From NCBI GenBank assembly GCA_036172665.1, contig CM069876.1:46841001-46905000 (forward strand): 64,000 bases of DNA, given 5' to 3'. The notes under the pieces were generated by a model. That model ran no database searches. It saw nothing but the letters and a program-made list of their open reading frames with translations, and was not told where the DNA came from. Position 1 is the first letter of the stretch. Every line of letters starts with the position of its first letter. This stretch comes from Prosopocoilus inquinatus. Taxonomy: Eukaryota; Arthropoda; Insecta; Coleoptera; Lucanidae. Made by a program: the position numbers and the translations under genes. Below, piece after piece: positions 9,580-19,864 of the stretch.

Positions 9580-10250
9580 GTTCTTATCTTTTTGGGTATC
9601 AGTAAGGTGTTCGATATGGTTCAACATGACGTCTTCAATTTATTGGTTTGAGCCATAATTCCGTCGTGTTTATCAAAGAGTAGCCTGCCACACACGCAAG
9701 TACTTTCCGACGCACCCGGCTCGTGGTGGACTTGGTGCGCGGGCCAAGTCCGCCACGCCACAGTTTACAGTGTTGCCCACAGGTTAGTAAGCTAAATTGA
9801 AATACTTACACGGCAGATTTGAACAAAAACTTCCAGATGTGTATTCTGGCTGATAAATGATCCAATAATCCAATAGCTTTCACTTATTATTTAATTCTTT
9901 AAAACCTGATTTGCCTGTAAACGCAGTTTTGAAATAACAATTTAGACTCGCGAGCCTGGATGTACGTTTTAACCCGCGTACTTGGAGCGAAGGTTTTTCT
10001 CCTTAAACATACGAACTAAGTCTGCGTGCCAAGTCCGCCACGTGCCGAGTGCACCAGGTAAGTATGTGCGTGCATGGCGGGCAAGTTGGCCGACTTGCTT
10101 GTGCCACAAGGCTTATTACTTGGTCCTCTCCCATTCTCGTGTATACCTTCAAATTCATATCTTCATTGGGATACTGCAACGCTCACGCATTTGCGAATGA
10201 TATTCAAATATATCTTTCCTTCACTCCTTCCATCTATCAAATAATGTCAA
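9580..10250 (+). pseudogene. Non-LTR retrotransposon reverse-transcriptase remnant
   Basis: In conceptual translation with frameshifts and stops, 9590-9650 reads GISKVFDMVQHDV, resembling the DLSKAFDxVxH motif of non-LTR reverse transcriptases. Further on, 10,185-10,215 reads FANDIQIYLSF, resembling the catalytic YADDxxxY block with its second Asp kept and the first changed to Asn. The order and spacing fit one eroded RT domain on the plus strand. It cannot encode an active enzyme. The clade (Jockey, CR1 or similar) cannot be told. Confidence 0.5.
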
Positions 10251-10263
10251 AGTTATGTCAGTA

Positions 10264-11400
10264 TCACCATTTCACCCAAACCTCCCAAGAAAAGAAAATA
10301 TTTTTAAAGTGGATTCCGAAGACAACCACAAACACCACCTTCGGGTACACGACAACTTGGACCTGCAGATTCTCGCGTCTTCCTGAAAAAAAAATCGACA
10401 CCGCTTTACCATTACCAGAACCGCGCCAGCCAGCAGAAAAAGAAACAGCGCCAAAGCAAGGACCAGAGCGCTGCTGATCCAAAAAGGAAAGGAAGGGCAA
10501 CTGACACACCATTACCAGAGAAGAAAAATGTCAGAAGGGAGGAGAAAATCGCAAGAGAAATGCAAAAGCCATTGATGAAACGTGTCAAACCGATGAATCC
10601 CCATGCAACTCCCAAAGTCCAACCCCCAATTCATCTAACAAGGCCGAAGACATCTACGTCCCAAGCAGGACTTCTCTTCCTCGCCGGCCACGCTCTGACC
10701 AACTCTCAAATTACAATAAACGACTAATAATAAAAAATCGCAAAAATGTTCCAATACAAGAAGCCACCAAACCTTCACCTCATCACCTACAACAAGACGG
10801 TTGACACCAGGCCAACGATAATAAAGTTAACAAGGAAAGAGAAATCAAAGCAAGGAGAAGACCCTCGTTAACACTCGTTATAAATCGTCCAAATCTGCGC
10901 TCTTTTTATCGCGAATTTAGATCAAGAAGTCCAAATTAGATTTGGATGTGAATCAGAAGAACTCGGCTAAAGTGAAAAGTCATCACGAGGTATGAAATTC
11001 GAAGCCAATCAGAAGATCTAGAAGAGATTTAAGTCCCCCCAAGGACACTTGGATTAAACCAAGCAACTGAGGCATCATCTGGCGCTACCAAAAACGAATT
11101 ATTACCTTCAGCACCCAATTCTGAATTCACCAACAAATTTTCTTCGCCCAATTTAAAAAACAATTCGCAAGTCATCTCTGAAGTCCAAACTTACTTCTAT
11201 CCGTCTTCTTCTTCCATGACCAAATTCCATCGAGCACCTCCAACTGAGTTATCTAGCGACACAGACCTTCTACAACCAGTTCTTAATTCACCAGATCTTC
11301 TTTGCCTCGTTTGCTTTTCAGGCGTTCGCCAAATTCCAACAGAATAAACAAATGCCAGGAGGTAAAAAAATTTAGTCAGTTGGCCATTTCAAAAATGGTT
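10264..11400. other. Possible decayed retroelement sequence
   Basis: This stretch is richer in C and A than its surroundings, with Pro/Ser/Lys-rich broken frames on the plus strand (for example SNKAEDIYVPSRTSLPRR near 10,640). Such composition is seen in ORF1 of non-LTR elements, and the neighbouring RT remnant supports that, but I see no diagnostic motif. Confidence 0.25.
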
Positions 11401-11714
11401 AGGTGGAAGAAAACAGGCCCGGTGAGCGAAAGGAAATGATTTTTTGCAGGAGAGAAAACTATTACTTCAGACCAAATAGTTTTGATAAGCAACAGAATCC
11501 CTGAAATCGTTTATATTAAAAACTAGATAATAAAATGCGTTGCATTCCTAGACTGTGGTTTTCGTTTCGCTTCACTGCCACTTTCGTGATGTACAAGAAA
11601 TCTAATTGCGCCTTCGCCATTAATTTTGTGCTAAGCCGAAGTGGTGGCTTTATTAGTTTGAGCGCATGCTCTTACTACTCAGTGACGTTTTGAATTTGTT
11701 AGGGCCCGTTGCTT

Positions 11715-12126
11715 GGATTCTTTCTTGACGAAATAACTGAAAAGACGAAACTTTCGCAAAAAAACATAGAGTCTCTAACGTCATCTGTTCGAAAGATATT
11801 TGCATTTGTTTGAGGTAATGCAAGAGGGATAATTTTTTTTTTAAATTGAATAACTCCAAAACGGTTGAGATTAGACCCGTGGTTATGGTACACAAAGTCA
11901 CATTAAAATTCAGTCCAGAACCCGAAAACGTATAAACGTAGATTATTCCGTTTAAAAAAACGAAGTGACCTAACGCCCAGGCTAAACGGAACACTCTGTA
12001 TACGCCAAACTAATTTTAAAACGTACTCCACATGATACAGTGAAACTTTCATTTGAAACATTTTTTCGTAAAATGAATAACTGGAGAGGTATGAAAGAAT
12101 CCGCCTTAAGTCGGACATCCTGTACA
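11715..12126. repeat. Dispersed repeat, copy 1
   Basis: It matches 36,400-36,826 through most of its length (shared blocks include TTCGAAAGATATTTGCATTT, CACATTAAAATTCAGTCC and GAATCCGCCTTAAG). The right end reads GACATCCTGTACA here and GACACCCTGTATA in the other copy, like the ends of TACAGGGTG elements. Confidence 0.6.
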
Positions 12127-12470
12127 TGCGATTCAAAAATCAGGGAATTTACTTGTTGGTAGATAAAGTACTTTTATCAAGAATAAAATTTTCTGTGATA
12201 TCAGTAATGAGTAAATAATTTTCTATTTATTGCCTACCTTCCAGTGGCGGTTCGTCGGGGTGGGTGCCACCCTCTCCTGTTGAAATTTTACGTTCCAGTT
12301 CCATATCGAGTTAGCCTTGACAAATAAATTTATTTTGAAAAGGCAATCATTTTCCTTGCTGTAGTTGTTGCTTACCCGCATTAAATCACTACCTTCTTGA
12401 ACTGCTTATTTATTTATTCTTAAGTTATACTCCCATTAATAATTTTTGATAAAAGAACTCTTTGTTTCAG

Positions 12471-13671
12471 GTGTAAATGGATTTCAAAAGCCAAAACTGT
12501 AAATAAAGATAAATTCAAGTGCCGAATATGTGATTATCCGCTCAAAAGTCGCAGAAATTTGCGCCGACATATCTTAATACATACCGGCGAGAAGCCGTTC
12601 AGTTGTGACCTGTGCGATTATAAAACCCGTCAGCTCGACAGTTTGAAACGTCACAAGCTGAAACACACCAACGAGAAGCCGCTCAATTGTGATCGTTGCG
12701 ATTATAAATGCCGACGCCTCGCAAATTTGAATGTTCACAAGCTGAAACACAGTGACGTTGAGCCGTTCGGTTGTGATCATTACGATCATGAATCTCGATA
12801 TCGGGTGAGTTTGAGGCATCACAAATTAGAGCACATTAACAGGAAGCCGTGCAGTTACGATTTTAAATGCCGACGGCGTGAAAGTTTGGAACCGTATAAG
12901 TTGACACGTGCCGACGAGAAGCCGTTCGCTTGTGATCTGTGCGCTTATACATGCCGACAGAACGGTAGTTTGAAACGTCACAAGCTAAAACACACCAACG
13001 AGAAGCCGTTCCGTTGTGATTTCTGCGATTTTAAATGCCGAGACATCGGAAACCTGAAACGGCATAAGTTAAAGCACACCGGCGAGAGCCCGTTCAGCTG
13101 TGATCTATGCGATTACAAGTGCCGACAGCGCGTAAGTTTGAAGTATCACAAGTTAAAACACACCAGCGACAATCTGTTCAGTTGTGACGTTTGCGATTAT
13201 AAATTCCGACGGCCCGAACATCTGAAGCGGCATAAGTTAACACACACCAACGAGAAGCCGATTGGTTGCGATCTTTGCGATTATAAATGCCGGCAGCTCG
13301 GAAACTTGAAACGGCACATGTTAACACACACCAACGAAAAGCCGTTCAGTTGTGATCTTTGCGATTATAAGAGCCGAGAGCACGGAAAATTGAAAATGCA
13401 TAAGCTAATACATACCAACGAAAACCCGTTCGGTTGTGATCTTTGCGATTATAAAAGCCGACATCTCGAAAATTTGAAACGGCATAAGTTAACACATACC
13501 GACGAGAAACCGTTCAGTTGTGATCTTTGCGATTATAGAAGTCGACATCTCGTAGCTTTGAAGCGTCATAAATTAATACACACCGACGAAAAACCGTTCG
13601 CTTGCGACCTTTGCGATTATAAATGTCGACGGCTCGAACATTTGAAATGTCACAAGCTAAAACATCAATGA
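12471..13671 (+). CDS. ZF5: C2H2 protein, 14 finger units, two broken
   Basis: The acceptor is CTTTGTTTCAG, phase 2; 399 residues end at TGA 13,669-13,671. The leader CKWISKAKTVNKDKF and finger 1 (CRICDYPL...LRRHILIHTGEKPF) are typical. Unit 4 has lost its second Cys (CDHYDHES), and unit 5 is shortened and lacks its first Cys pair and both His (CSYDFKCRRRESLEPYKLTR), so these two cannot bind zinc normally. The other 12 are intact. Fingers 10-14 and about 1 kb of 3' flank are near-identical to ZF2, showing a segmental duplication. No ATG lies near the exon start. An AATAAA is at 13,891-13,896. Confidence 0.92.
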
Positions 13672-14379
13672 GAAACCATTCAGTTGTAATCTTTGCGGCT
13701 ATAATTTTGATCGATGGCTGACAGATTTGAAATTAAAACTCCAAAAGCCGTAACTGCAGGGTTTTCAACGAGTTGTGACCTTCCGGATTAGGCAACCAAA
13801 CTCACACTTATGGTAAAACGCCCGAACTACAATACGATCAGTGATGTACATAAGACAATTAGTTTTGTGAAAAAAATTATACATAAAAGCAATAAATGTA
13901 ACCCTAGATTATAGCTCCTATGTTTCAAATCGAAACGACGCGACGCGACATGTTAATTTTTTTTTTCAGTAAAGCAAGCAAAAATTCCCTAATATTGGAT
14001 CAAGGAGAACTGACAATTTAGCGAATTTTTCTTTTATTACAAATACACTTTGCCCCAAACAGATTCCAGCATGTCATTGCTAAGTATAGCATTTCAAATG
14101 CAGGATTCTACCTTAAATAATACCGAGTGACCATCAATGACTGAGATTTATTTTCAGTGACGTAACTGGACATGTCAGGGCGCGTGTTCAACTTTTTTGT
14201 CGGGCCCCTCTTTGTTTAAGTACTTGAGCCCTGGGGCCTTATTCTCGAATCAAGGGAACAAACTCGTAAGAGGACGTGACGTGTCAAAATGACGTAGGTT
14301 CTCACACAAAACAACATAAATCGTAAGAGGATTACGTCATTTTGACGTCAGGTTCTCTTACGAGTTTACGATAATTGTG

Positions 14380-14632
14380 CAGTGTATGTATCAGTGATCT
14401 ATTCGCTGATTAGACACAGCTTATACCTACAGAGCTTTAATTTGTTTGAACTCCTTCCTGAATAATTTTGGGGCGAAGCCAAGTGGTGGCTTTATTAGTT
14501 TGAGCGCATGCTCTTCAAACTCAGAGACGTCTCGAATTTGTTACGGCCCGTTGACGCATACATCCGGTATCCGGACAGGGCGTATCCGTGTCGATGAAGT
14601 TCTTTGCATCCGCATCCGGGCGGTTGTACCAA
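14380..14632. repeat. AAGCCA-hairpin dispersed repeat, copy B
   Basis: This is a near-identical copy of 4140-4393, lying about 220 bases upstream of the ZF6 exon. It carries the same AACTCCTTCCT block and short hairpin. Confidence 0.55.
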
Positions 14633-14849
14633 TATTTTAGGACAGACAACGTTCATGTCGGGTTTAGAATATGACATTTCATATACGAGGGTTGTGCAAT
14701 TAAAATTCATCTTTTCTGCGTAATAAATTTTATGTTGTTTGTTATTGTTGTTGTTGTGTAAATGCTTATTTATACTTTTTTTATTAAGTGATACAATTTA
14801 GAATCATTTCTGTAATTTTACTAATAATGATTTCATTTCTTTGTTTCAG
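14632..14849 (+). other. Conserved intron end shared by ZF6 and ZF8
   Basis: The 218 bases before the ZF6 acceptor are strongly similar to 21,383-21,599 before ZF8 (shared CCAATATTTTAGGA, GTAATAAATTTTATGTTGTT and AATGATTTCATTTCTTTG). This shows that exon and intron flank were duplicated together. It should hold the branch point and pyrimidine tract. Confidence 0.6.
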
Positions 14850-15657
14850 GCGTAAACGGATTTCCAAATCTAACACTGTAAATAACGAAAAATTCAAATG
14901 CCGAATCTGTGATTATCAACTTACACGCCGCGGAAATTTGCGCCGACATATCTTGATACATACCGGAGAAAAGCCGTTCCGTTGTGATTCTTGCGATTAT
15001 AAATGCCGAACGTTCGCCTCTTTGCAACATCACAAGTTAACGCACACCGACGAGAAGTCGTTCAGTTGTGATATTTGCGGTCTCAGATGTCGACTGTCCG
15101 GAAATTTGAAAAGACATAAGTTAACGCACACCAACGAGATGCCATTCAGGTGTGATACTTGCGATTATAAATCTCGAGAGCTCGGTAATTTGAAACGGCA
15201 TATGCTAACACACAGCTACGAGAAGTCGCTCAGATGTGACGTTTGCAGTTACAAGTGCCGACATCTCGTGAGCTTGAAACTTCACAAGCTAAAACACACC
15301 GACGAGAAGCCGCACAGTTGCGGTATTTGCGATTATAAGTGTCGACATCTCGTAAGTTTGAAGCTTCACAAGCTAAAACACTCCGACGAGAAACCGTTCA
15401 GTTGTGATCTTTGCGATTATAGATGTCGGCAGCTCGGAAATTTGCAACGACATAAGTTAAGACACACCGACGAGAAGCCGATTAATTGTGATCTTTGCGA
15501 TTATAGATGTCGGCAGCCCAGAGATTTGAAACGACATAAGTTAAGACACACCGGCGAGAAGCCGATTAGTTGTGACCTTTGCGATTATAAATGCCGAAAT
15601 CTGGGCAGTTTGAAACGGCATAAGTTAACGCACGCCGACGAGAAAGTTCAGTTGTGA
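14850..15657 (+). CDS. ZF6: 9-finger C2H2 protein with frameshifted end
   Basis: The acceptor is CTTTGTTTCAG, phase 2. The leader is RKRISKSNTVNNEKF, then finger 1 (CRICDYQL...LRRHILIHTGEKPF) and eight more intact fingers; 268 residues end at TGA 15,655-15,657. In the last linker the family sequence GAGAAGCCGTTC has lost two bases (GAGAAAGTTC, 15,640-15,649), so the protein ends DEKVQL and stops. In the old frame a tenth finger can still be followed to about 15,720, with its last His changed, so this truncation is a recent event on an already weak finger. It is a close paralogue of ZF8: fingers 5-6 (HLVSLKLHKLKH twice) match ZF8 fingers 8-9. Confidence 0.92.
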
Positions 15658-16040
15658 TCCTTGCGATTATAAAAGCCGACAGCGCGTATGTTCGAAGTAT
15701 CACAAATCAAAACGTCCGTTGAACATTGTAATATAACATAACTTTTGTGTTTATAGCGGTGAAAGTTGATTGCGATTTTATTGCTTCATTAAAGATACAC
15801 AATTTTTTTAATTAAGTTTATAGTAATTTCTTCATATACTAGAAAAGAAACACAACTTTACGTTTAATGAATTATTTCCGAAGACGAGTATTCATTTCAT
15901 TTCAGTTCTCTTTTTCCTCTCAGATAAATACAGAGAAGGAGTAACTTAAATGAAAAGAAATTGATTATATTATTGGAAAATTTTGTAAATAAGTTAAAAA
16001 TTAACATTTAGTTTTCTAAGTGCTATCATAGCTGATGATT

Positions 16041-16297
16041 GTGCTGTGTATGTATTAGTGATCTATTCGCTAATTAGACACTGCTTGTATCTACAGAGCT
16101 TTAATTTGTTTGAACTCCTTCCTGAATAATTTTGGGGCGAAGCCAAGTGGTGGCTTTATTAGTTTGAGCGCGTGCTCTTCAAACTCAGAGACGTCTCGCA
16201 TTTGCCACGGCCCGTTGACGCATACATCCGGTGTCCGGACAGGGCGTATCCGTGTCGATGAAGTTCTTTTCATCCCCACGACTTCCGCCAGCTGTTT
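16041..16297. repeat. AAGCCA-hairpin dispersed repeat, copy C
   Basis: This is a near-identical copy of 4140-4393 and 14,380-14,632, but here it is not accompanied by the ZF2/ZF5 3' flank. That shows it is a separate dispersed unit. Confidence 0.55.
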
Positions 16298-16794
16298 ATT
16301 GGTGCCCTGTTGAACCGGAAGCTGAAGTAGCTCATGTTTATTAACAAATGCATGTAGTAATTGCGTTAGTATTTGTACTTTTACATACAATTCTTGTCAC
16401 ATGGTAACGCACGACAAAGAAAAATCGATTGTCGAAATTGGTATACATATTTCTACGTGAATAAATTAATATAAAGGAAGACAAAAAAATTCTGTGACTT
16501 TCTGTTTTTTTCCTATTAGTGATTAGGAAGATAGAAAAACAGAAAGTGACAGAACTTTTCTGTCTTCCCGTTAATGTTTCCTCCTTCATATTAATTTGTT
16601 AATTCAACACTAACATTTTCTTCCCTTTACATTTGACTTGATTTTTTTAGGGTTTTAGGGTTCGTTTTATTTTATTTTAAAATAATACTCGATGAAACTA
16701 AAACTAATTTATTTATTAACGACTTTAACATTAACGCCGTTTTATTTAATACTCAATTATAAACTAATTTATTTTAAGAAAGGCCGAGCGATTA

Positions 16795-17390
16795 ACTATT
16801 TGTTAACTCTAACTCGAACTCTCGCCGACTGACTACATTCTCCGCACGCGTCTTTTTATAGCCGGACTGGTTTTCTTGTAGCTTCTGGCCTGGAGAGTTC
16901 GTCGGCGTCGGCCGAACGTTCGAGAACGTCTTGCCATCTGTGAAGTTACCCAGCAACTTCCGTCTTGGAAGTGGACAGACTGTCGCTGAAGCTTCGGGTT
17001 TATGACGCGTCAGGCTCCGACGCATACAGCCTCTCCCGCCAATTAATATTGATGAATCATCATAATATTTTATTTTATTTCTTCGAGTATAAAAATTTTA
17101 ATTTACTTTATAAACACCAGAGAAGATACCAGGATTTCTGGACGGTGGAACTTATCTTGGAATATGGTGTTGACTTAACCTTAAAAAGTGTACGCTTCAA
17201 AATTATCGATTTACCGGAAGATTAGGCAACCAAATTCAAGGGCAAGACCTTGCGACATCGATTTTTTCTGCTTAAGATCTTCTTAAAAACTTGCCCTACC
17301 TTAGCCCCACCCCCTCCCCCCTCCCATAGATAGAAACGTGCGTTGTATTTTTTGCATTTTTGTATTCAATCTGTATTTTTTCGGACCGAA
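16795..17390 (-). repeat. LTR-like unit 1 with TATA box and initiator on the minus strand
   Basis: This is the first of two tandem units of about 580 bp. On the minus strand it contains TATAAAAAG (plus 16,853-16,861) and, about 30 bases on, TCAGT, which fits an arthropod initiator. The end before unit 2 carries a CCACCCCCTCCC tract. A solo LTR or a small promoter-bearing repeat is possible. No protein-coding region lies between the two units. Confidence 0.45.
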
Positions 17391-17965
17391 ACTGTAACTC
17401 GAACTGTCGACGACTGACTGCGTTCTTCGCACGCGTCTTTTTATAGCCGGGCTGGTTTTCTTGTAGCTTCTGGCCTGGAGAGTTCGTCGACGTCGGCCTA
17501 ACGTCCGAGAACGTCTTGCCATCTGTGAAGTTACCCAGCAACTTCCGTCTTGGAAGTGGACAGACTGTCGCTGAAGCTTCGGGTGTATGACGCGTCAGGC
17601 TCCAACGCATGCGGCCTCCGATAATTAATGTTGATGAATCATCACAATATTTTTTTATTTCTTCATGTATAAAAATTTTAATTTATTTTGTAAACGCCAG
17701 AGAAGATACCATGATTTCTGGACGGTGGAACTTATCTTAGAATATGGTGTTGGCTTAACCTTAAAAAGTGTACGCTTCAAAATTATCGATTTACCGGATG
17801 ATTAGGCAACCAAAGTCAAGGTTAAGTCCTCGCGACATCGATTTTTATGCTTCTTTAAAACTTGTCCTACACAAGTCCCACCCCCTCCCTCCTCCCATAG
17901 ATAGAAATTTGTGTTGTATTTTTGCATTTTTGTATTCAATTTGCATTTTTGAACCGAAAGGTTTT
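17391..17965 (-). repeat. LTR-like unit 2, tandem copy
   Basis: It repeats 16,795-17,390 with an offset of about 580 bases, including the minus-strand TATAAAAAG and the TCAGT initiator, the CTTCCGTCTTGG block and the CCACCCCCTCCC tract. The two copies differ by scattered substitutions and small indels, so the duplication is not very recent. Confidence 0.5.
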
Positions 17966-18432
17966 CCTCAAGACTTAATAATTGCATAGCTACCAGCAAT
18001 TCCAACTGTGTTGCCAGGCGATATCAAAGAAAAATAAAAAAATTAAAAAAAACGCTAGATTTACACCGGCAAACAAGTTGCCGGTTTTTGATCAGACAAT
18101 TTTAATTTTCTCTGGAACTCTAGAACGCTTTAACTATGTACAACGACGTTGATCTTAAACGATACCATTTGACACTTTCGTCGCCCTTACGCCGAATTTT
18201 CTTAGGGGTGGGCTTCGCGTGCAGGAGTATCATTTCAGTTGAGCATCATAGTACAACGAAAAAGTAAGACACAATAAAACGTGAAAACGTGAAACGCATT
18301 TTTTTACAACTGATAAATAATTATTTCAATGAAAAGTTCATACATAACTTGTACAAAAATTATACAAAATACAAAATGTAATGCAAAGTTATGTATTGAT
18401 ATAAGTTTTAAACAATAAACTCTTAGTTTCAG

Positions 18433-19144
18433 GTGTAAGCGGATTTCCGAAGCCAAAACTGCGACCAAAGAGAGAAAGTTCCAATGTCAAATATGTGATT
18501 GCCAACTTGCAAGCCGCAGAAATTTGCGCCGGCATATTTTGATACACACCGACGAGAAGCCGTTCACTTGTGACCTGTGCGATTATAAGAGCCGACTGCT
18601 CGATAGCTTGAAATATCACAAGCTAAAACACACCGACGAGAAGCCGTTCGGTTGTGACCTGTGCTATTATAAATTCCGAAAGCTCGGACATTTGAAAGAG
18701 CACAAGTTAACACACACCGACGAGACGCCGTTCACTTGCGATCTTTGCGATTATAAGTGCCAACGGCTCGGAAATTTGAATCAGCATAAGTTGAGGCACG
18801 TCAAGACGAAGCCGTTCGGTTGCGACCTTTGCGATTATAAGTGTCTGCACGTGGTAAATTTGAAACGGCATAAGTTAACACACACCGACGAGACGCCGTT
18901 CGGCTGTGATATCTGCGATTATAAATGCCGAAGGTTCGATCAGTTGAAGCAACATAAGTTAAGACACGCCGGCGAGAAGCTGTTCGGTTGTGATGTGTGC
19001 GATTATAAGTGTCGTTGGCTTAGAAATTTGAAGCGGCATAAGTTAACGCATACCAACGAGATGCCGTTCAGTTGTGATATTTGCGATTATAAATGCCGAC
19101 AGCGTAATCAGTTAAATTGTCACAAGTTAAAACACGTCCGTTGA
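18433..19144 (+). CDS. ZF7: 8-finger C2H2 protein, terminal coding exon
   Basis: The acceptor is TCTTAGTTTCAG, phase 2; 236 residues end at TGA 19,142-19,144. The leader is CKRISEAKTATKERKF. Finger 1 (CQICDCQL...LRRHILIHTDEKPF) differs from most in using TDEKPF rather than TGEKPF. Seven more intact fingers follow, with some odd linkers (RHVKTKPF, HAGEKLF, HTNEMPF). The last finger (RQRNQLNCHKLKHVR) is the terminal type. There is no ATG near the exon start. It is a likely nuclear DNA-binding protein of unknown target. Confidence 0.93.
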
Positions 19145-19660
19145 TAAGTGTAGCACCAAAACTTTTGTGTGTGTAAATATATATTTATTATCCAAATCCC
19201 CTTTTACCCACGGGGTATAGGGTGTAGTATTTCTTTTTACACTTCGAAAAACTTTTTCCATTTTCCAGTCTTCTGCTATTTTCTTTGCTTCATTCCATGT
19301 ACTTTTTTTTCTTTCAGAAACTTTCCTATTTCATTATCCCTGGACCTTCCCCTCCTATTTTTCCAAGTTGATTTTGATTCCAAAATTTTTTTAACTGGAT
19401 TATTACTAACTCTGTGAACGGGCCCCATCAACCTAGCCGTTTTTTTTTTTCTTAATAAATAAATAAAAGGTACTTTACTCTTAACCAAATTTCATATTGT
19501 CTGGATTTCCAACCACCCTATATGTTATTTTGAAATTTTGTTAGTTGCTGAGGACTCGCCAGAAGAATTTGAATTTTGAATTCATGATGAATTATTATGC
19601 CACAGTTGTTTATTAAATAATTAAAGAAATTTTTGGGTAACATGTTGGTGTGGTCGCATA

Positions 19661-19802
19661 TACAGAGTGATCAAAGCTCCTGCCGCATTATCGCTAACTT
19701 CGTTATTATTGGAGCTACGAAGTCGTTCAAATTAGCGAACAGTTCATTTTTACTAATACCTCCAATAATAACAAAGCCAGTAGTAACTTTGATCGCCCTG
19801 TA
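19661..19802. mobile_element. Foldback TIR element, 142 bp
   Basis: The left end TACAGAGTGATCAAAG mirrors the right end CTTTGATCGCCCTGTA. The inner CGTTATTATTGGAG/CTCCAATAATAAC also pairs. It is non-coding and related by its ends to the TACAGGGTG family. Confidence 0.6.
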
Positions 19803-19864
19803 CAGACTTCGAGTCGGATACCGTGGCGTGGCTTCGGATCTCGCTTATTTTATTTTTGTTTTTC

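Larger units (their letters stand above)
9361..12470. other. Spacer ZF4-ZF5
   Basis: This spacer holds a decayed non-LTR retrotransposon segment (from about 9580), a more GC-balanced stretch without long frames to about 11,400, a fragment of the AAGCCA-hairpin repeat (11,630-11,700) and a dispersed repeat (11,715-12,126). About 12,400-12,470 is the intron end of ZF5. A consensus donor CAG/GTAAGT lies at 10,053-10,061, but no coding exon precedes it. Confidence 0.55.
13672..14849. other. Spacer ZF5-ZF6
   Basis: 13,672 to about 14,632 duplicates 3430-4390, including the MITE arm (14,241-14,379) and the AAGCCA-hairpin repeat (14,380-14,632). About 14,632-14,849 is shared with 21,383-21,599, upstream of ZF8. 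The whole spacer is explained by repeats and intron, so little room is left for an independent promoter and first exon. Confidence 0.6.
15658..18432. other. Spacer ZF6-ZF7
   Basis: The first 60 bases are the out-of-frame remnant of a tenth ZF6 finger. 15,838-16,010 resembles the flank repeats at 26.1 and 26.8 kb. 16,041-16,297 is the third near-identical copy of the AAGCCA-hairpin repeat. 16,795-17,965 is a tandem pair of LTR-like units. The rest is AT-rich with nothing recognisable. Confidence 0.55.

Noticed and set aside
10053..10061. Consensus 5' splice donor CAG/GTAAGT
   Set aside because: No coding or ATG-containing exon in a suitable frame precedes it, and it lies within decayed retroelement sequence.
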